Positions 63,401 to 64,000 of a stretch of 64,000 nt of DNA are shown one piece after another. Positions within the stretch are counted from its first letter, which is position 1; each line of letters begins with the position of its first letter. The DNA lies in the NCBI GenBank assembly GCA_024195265.1, contig JAJLRJ010000005.1, positions 36,478,605-36,542,604 of the forward strand, read 5' to 3'. A program made the translations under genes and the position numbers. Source of the stretch: Dendrophyllia cribrosa. Lineage: Eukaryota; Cnidaria; Anthozoa; Scleractinia; Dendrophylliidae. The notes under the pieces are model-generated. The model had not been told where the DNA came from. It ran no database searches and saw nothing but the letters and a program-made list of their open reading frames with translations.

Positions 63401-64000
63401 TATCGTCTTTTTGCAATAATTTCGTTTCTCTAGGTTAAAAAAGTATCTTGTGTTGCGTTCGCCTTGTTCATACCATCTTGATTTACTCCTGAGAATTGCT
63501 CCTCTCGTTTTATGCCTCAACAGTTTTTCAAGGCTTGAATTTACAGCATATAGCTCATTAATAATCTTCTTATCGCCGGGGTTCTGTTCGGCTTTTAACT
63601 TTAGTTCATTAGCTTTGTTTTGAAGGTCTATTTCTTCGTTTTTAACTATCTTGGCTTTCGTTTTGGAGTACATGATTGTGTAACCTCTTATCTCCATTTT
63701 AATTAGGTCCCAACGTAATCCTAGATCGTCAACATCTTTGTATTTTTCTTTATATTGGATAATGTTTTCTCGAAGCTTGCTAGTGTATTTTTCATCTTTA
63801 AGAAGTGAATTATTAAATTTCCAAAAACCAGGACCTTTTTTTTGATCCATTGTTTCAGATTTGAAAGCTATTGAAACTGCGGAGTGATCTGTTTGGGGAG
63901 CGTGTGTAATTTTACAGGATGTTACCAGATCACGCAACTCTTTAGAAATCAAGAAGTAGTCTAAACGACATTGTATTTTGAAAGACTTATTTCGCCATGT
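60471..64000 (-). mobile_element. Tx1/L1-type LINE, 3' part, running off the right edge
   Basis: The plus strand shows 17 consecutive T at 60471-60487, the poly-A tail of a minus-strand element. An AATAAA signal (TTTATT on the plus strand near 60496) lies just upstream of the tail, followed by about 350 bp of 3' untranslated region and then the ORF2 stop at 60845. The element is open to the right edge, so its full length and target duplication cannot be judged. Confidence 0.9.
60845..64000 (-). CDS. ORF2 of a Tx1/L1-type LINE: end of the endonuclease, reverse transcriptase, C-terminal zinc knuckle
   Basis: The frame is open over more than 1,050 codons and enters the window inside the AP-type endonuclease, whose last motifs are RLDYFLIS and QTDHSAVSI. 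The reverse transcriptase follows with TPGTDGLSAEFYKFFW, LRPISLLNVDYKILTK, LFIDFKKAFDSIEW, GVRQGCPLSGLLFV and QYADDTTVFV, so the YADD active site is intact. A long C-terminal region contains the knuckle CPLCNCEKQTTTHMLSNC. These enzymes nick the target and copy the RNA in place. The lack of any stop or frameshift in 3.1 kb sets this copy apart from the other LINE remnants and suggests recent insertion. Confidence 0.93.
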   Translation of the reverse strand, partial: TWRNKSFKIQCRLDYFLISKELRDLVTSCKITHAPQTDHSAVSIAFKSETMDQKKGPGFWKFNNSLLKDEKYTSKLRENIIQYKEKYKDVDDLGLRWDLIKMEIRGYTIMYSKTKAKIVKNEEIDLQNKANELKLKAEQNPGDKKIINELYAVNSSLEKLLRHKTRGAILRSKSRWYEQGERNTRYFFNLEKRNYCKKTITKLKRSNNTYTHNQFEILKEEKDFYETLYTSKNIDNEIFSTSTFFKLENITPLSEEEKLSCEGVVRENECYIALKDFKNDKTPGTDGLSAEFYKFFWPELCTEMIASFNYAFQTGALSISQKRGIISLIPQKNKDKAILENLRPISLLNVDYKILTKTIAKRLEKLLPKIINPDQTGYVKGRFIGENIRLIEDVMFHTKQINSPGIALFIDFKKAFDSIEWNYLNAALRVFNFGPNFLNWIEVLYREASSCVINNGHTSPFFRLQRGVRQGCPLSGLLFVIGIELLARALKNDNSIKGIKVGLKEIKCTQYADDTTVFVRDQNSISKLLKLLDDFKLVSGLEINTSKTEAMWLGSWRDKKETPFNFKWPKEPICALGVHFSYDIENANKLNFKEKILSLEKTLNCWKRRKLTLLGRINIVKTLGLSKLIYNTSVLTIPEHFVKEINKLTFNFIWEDKRAKIKKTIIKERQQGGLKMIDFEIMEKALKLSWIERLKTHNEASWKMIPEFCTRQYGGISFLTDCHFDFKSLQLDNLPEFYATILKYWQDFNEPTILNEHISKDAEIIWNNKNIKIDGKPIFYNSWFKKGIIHINDLLNENHNFLSLVELNEKFNLTTPFTTYYGVIKAIHSKRKIITNISLCNADAAVTLSPIQTTLTTRAAYSFFLNKITVPPTCENRILNCGFTKDNIHKVYLLPFTVTKQTKLIAFQYKIIHNVLPNQINLFHAGKADNDTCPLCNCEKQTTTHMLSNCIKSNTFCDSFVKWWYQKFNQNVNLNEYIILYGWHQNTPYNYLLNYALLIAKYHIFATSMCNGFLDFDSFLLRLKNDIIIIREISFQNKSLEKFNSTWARLL

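Overview
The window looks like nuclear DNA of an animal, most likely an anthozoan cnidarian such as a stony coral. This is an inference from several features: AT-rich sequence, multi-exon genes with GT-AG introns, an intronless rhodopsin-type receptor, an acetylserotonin O-methyltransferase-like gene, and a very dense mix of hAT, Harbinger-, mariner- and piggyBac-like MITEs with Penelope, BEL, Gypsy, Tx1/L1 and other LINE copies. No bacterial-type operon, CRISPR array or plasmid feature is present.

Host genes. (1) Positions 1231-14127 (minus) hold the first 15 coding exons of a BLTP1/KIAA1109/Tweek-type bridge-like lipid transfer protein. I assembled them by hand. All splice phases agree and give 557 codons without a stop; the gene runs off the left edge. 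(2) Positions 16960-17874 (plus) hold an intronless class A GPCR with every hallmark motif, transcribed divergently from BLTP1. (3) Positions 25085-26379 (minus) hold an unrecognised, extremely Asp/Glu-rich ORF preceded by a 60-codon ORF that overlaps it as TAATG. (4) Positions 54373-57752 (plus) hold a three-exon ASMT-like methyltransferase, and a broken copy of its last exon lies at 27767-27916. A tRNA-His-like gene lies at 20501-20572 (minus).

Mobile DNA fills most of the rest. The region 18.4-24.4 kb is a run of foldback elements and MITEs, several stacked edge to edge on shared TAA target duplications. The region 27.9-34.6 kb is a BEL/Pao integrase split by a complete gag-protease-only LTR retrotransposon with an intact CTTT duplication. 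The region 36.2-43.9 kb is a defective Gypsy element interrupted by a poly-G/C-capped element (which carries another repeat inside it) and a MITE, with an almost complete hAT transposon abutting the end of its pol gene. The region 44.9-46.7 kb holds an OB-fold-like pseudogene whose intron carries a hAT-type element nested in another. LINE and Penelope remnants fill 47.8-53.0 kb, and a Tx1/L1-type LINE with an open reading frame fills 60.5-64.0 kb.

I found no convincing new multi-gene system. The most unusual items are the poly-G/C-capped elements with 8-9 bp target duplications, the LTR element whose two LTRs agree in U3 but diverge after it, the 66-codon ORF preserved in two copies of a 0.75 kb repeat, the TAATG-coupled acidic ORFs, and the stacked TAA-flanked MITEs. 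Family names are assigned by motif recognition from reading the sequence; no database search was run.
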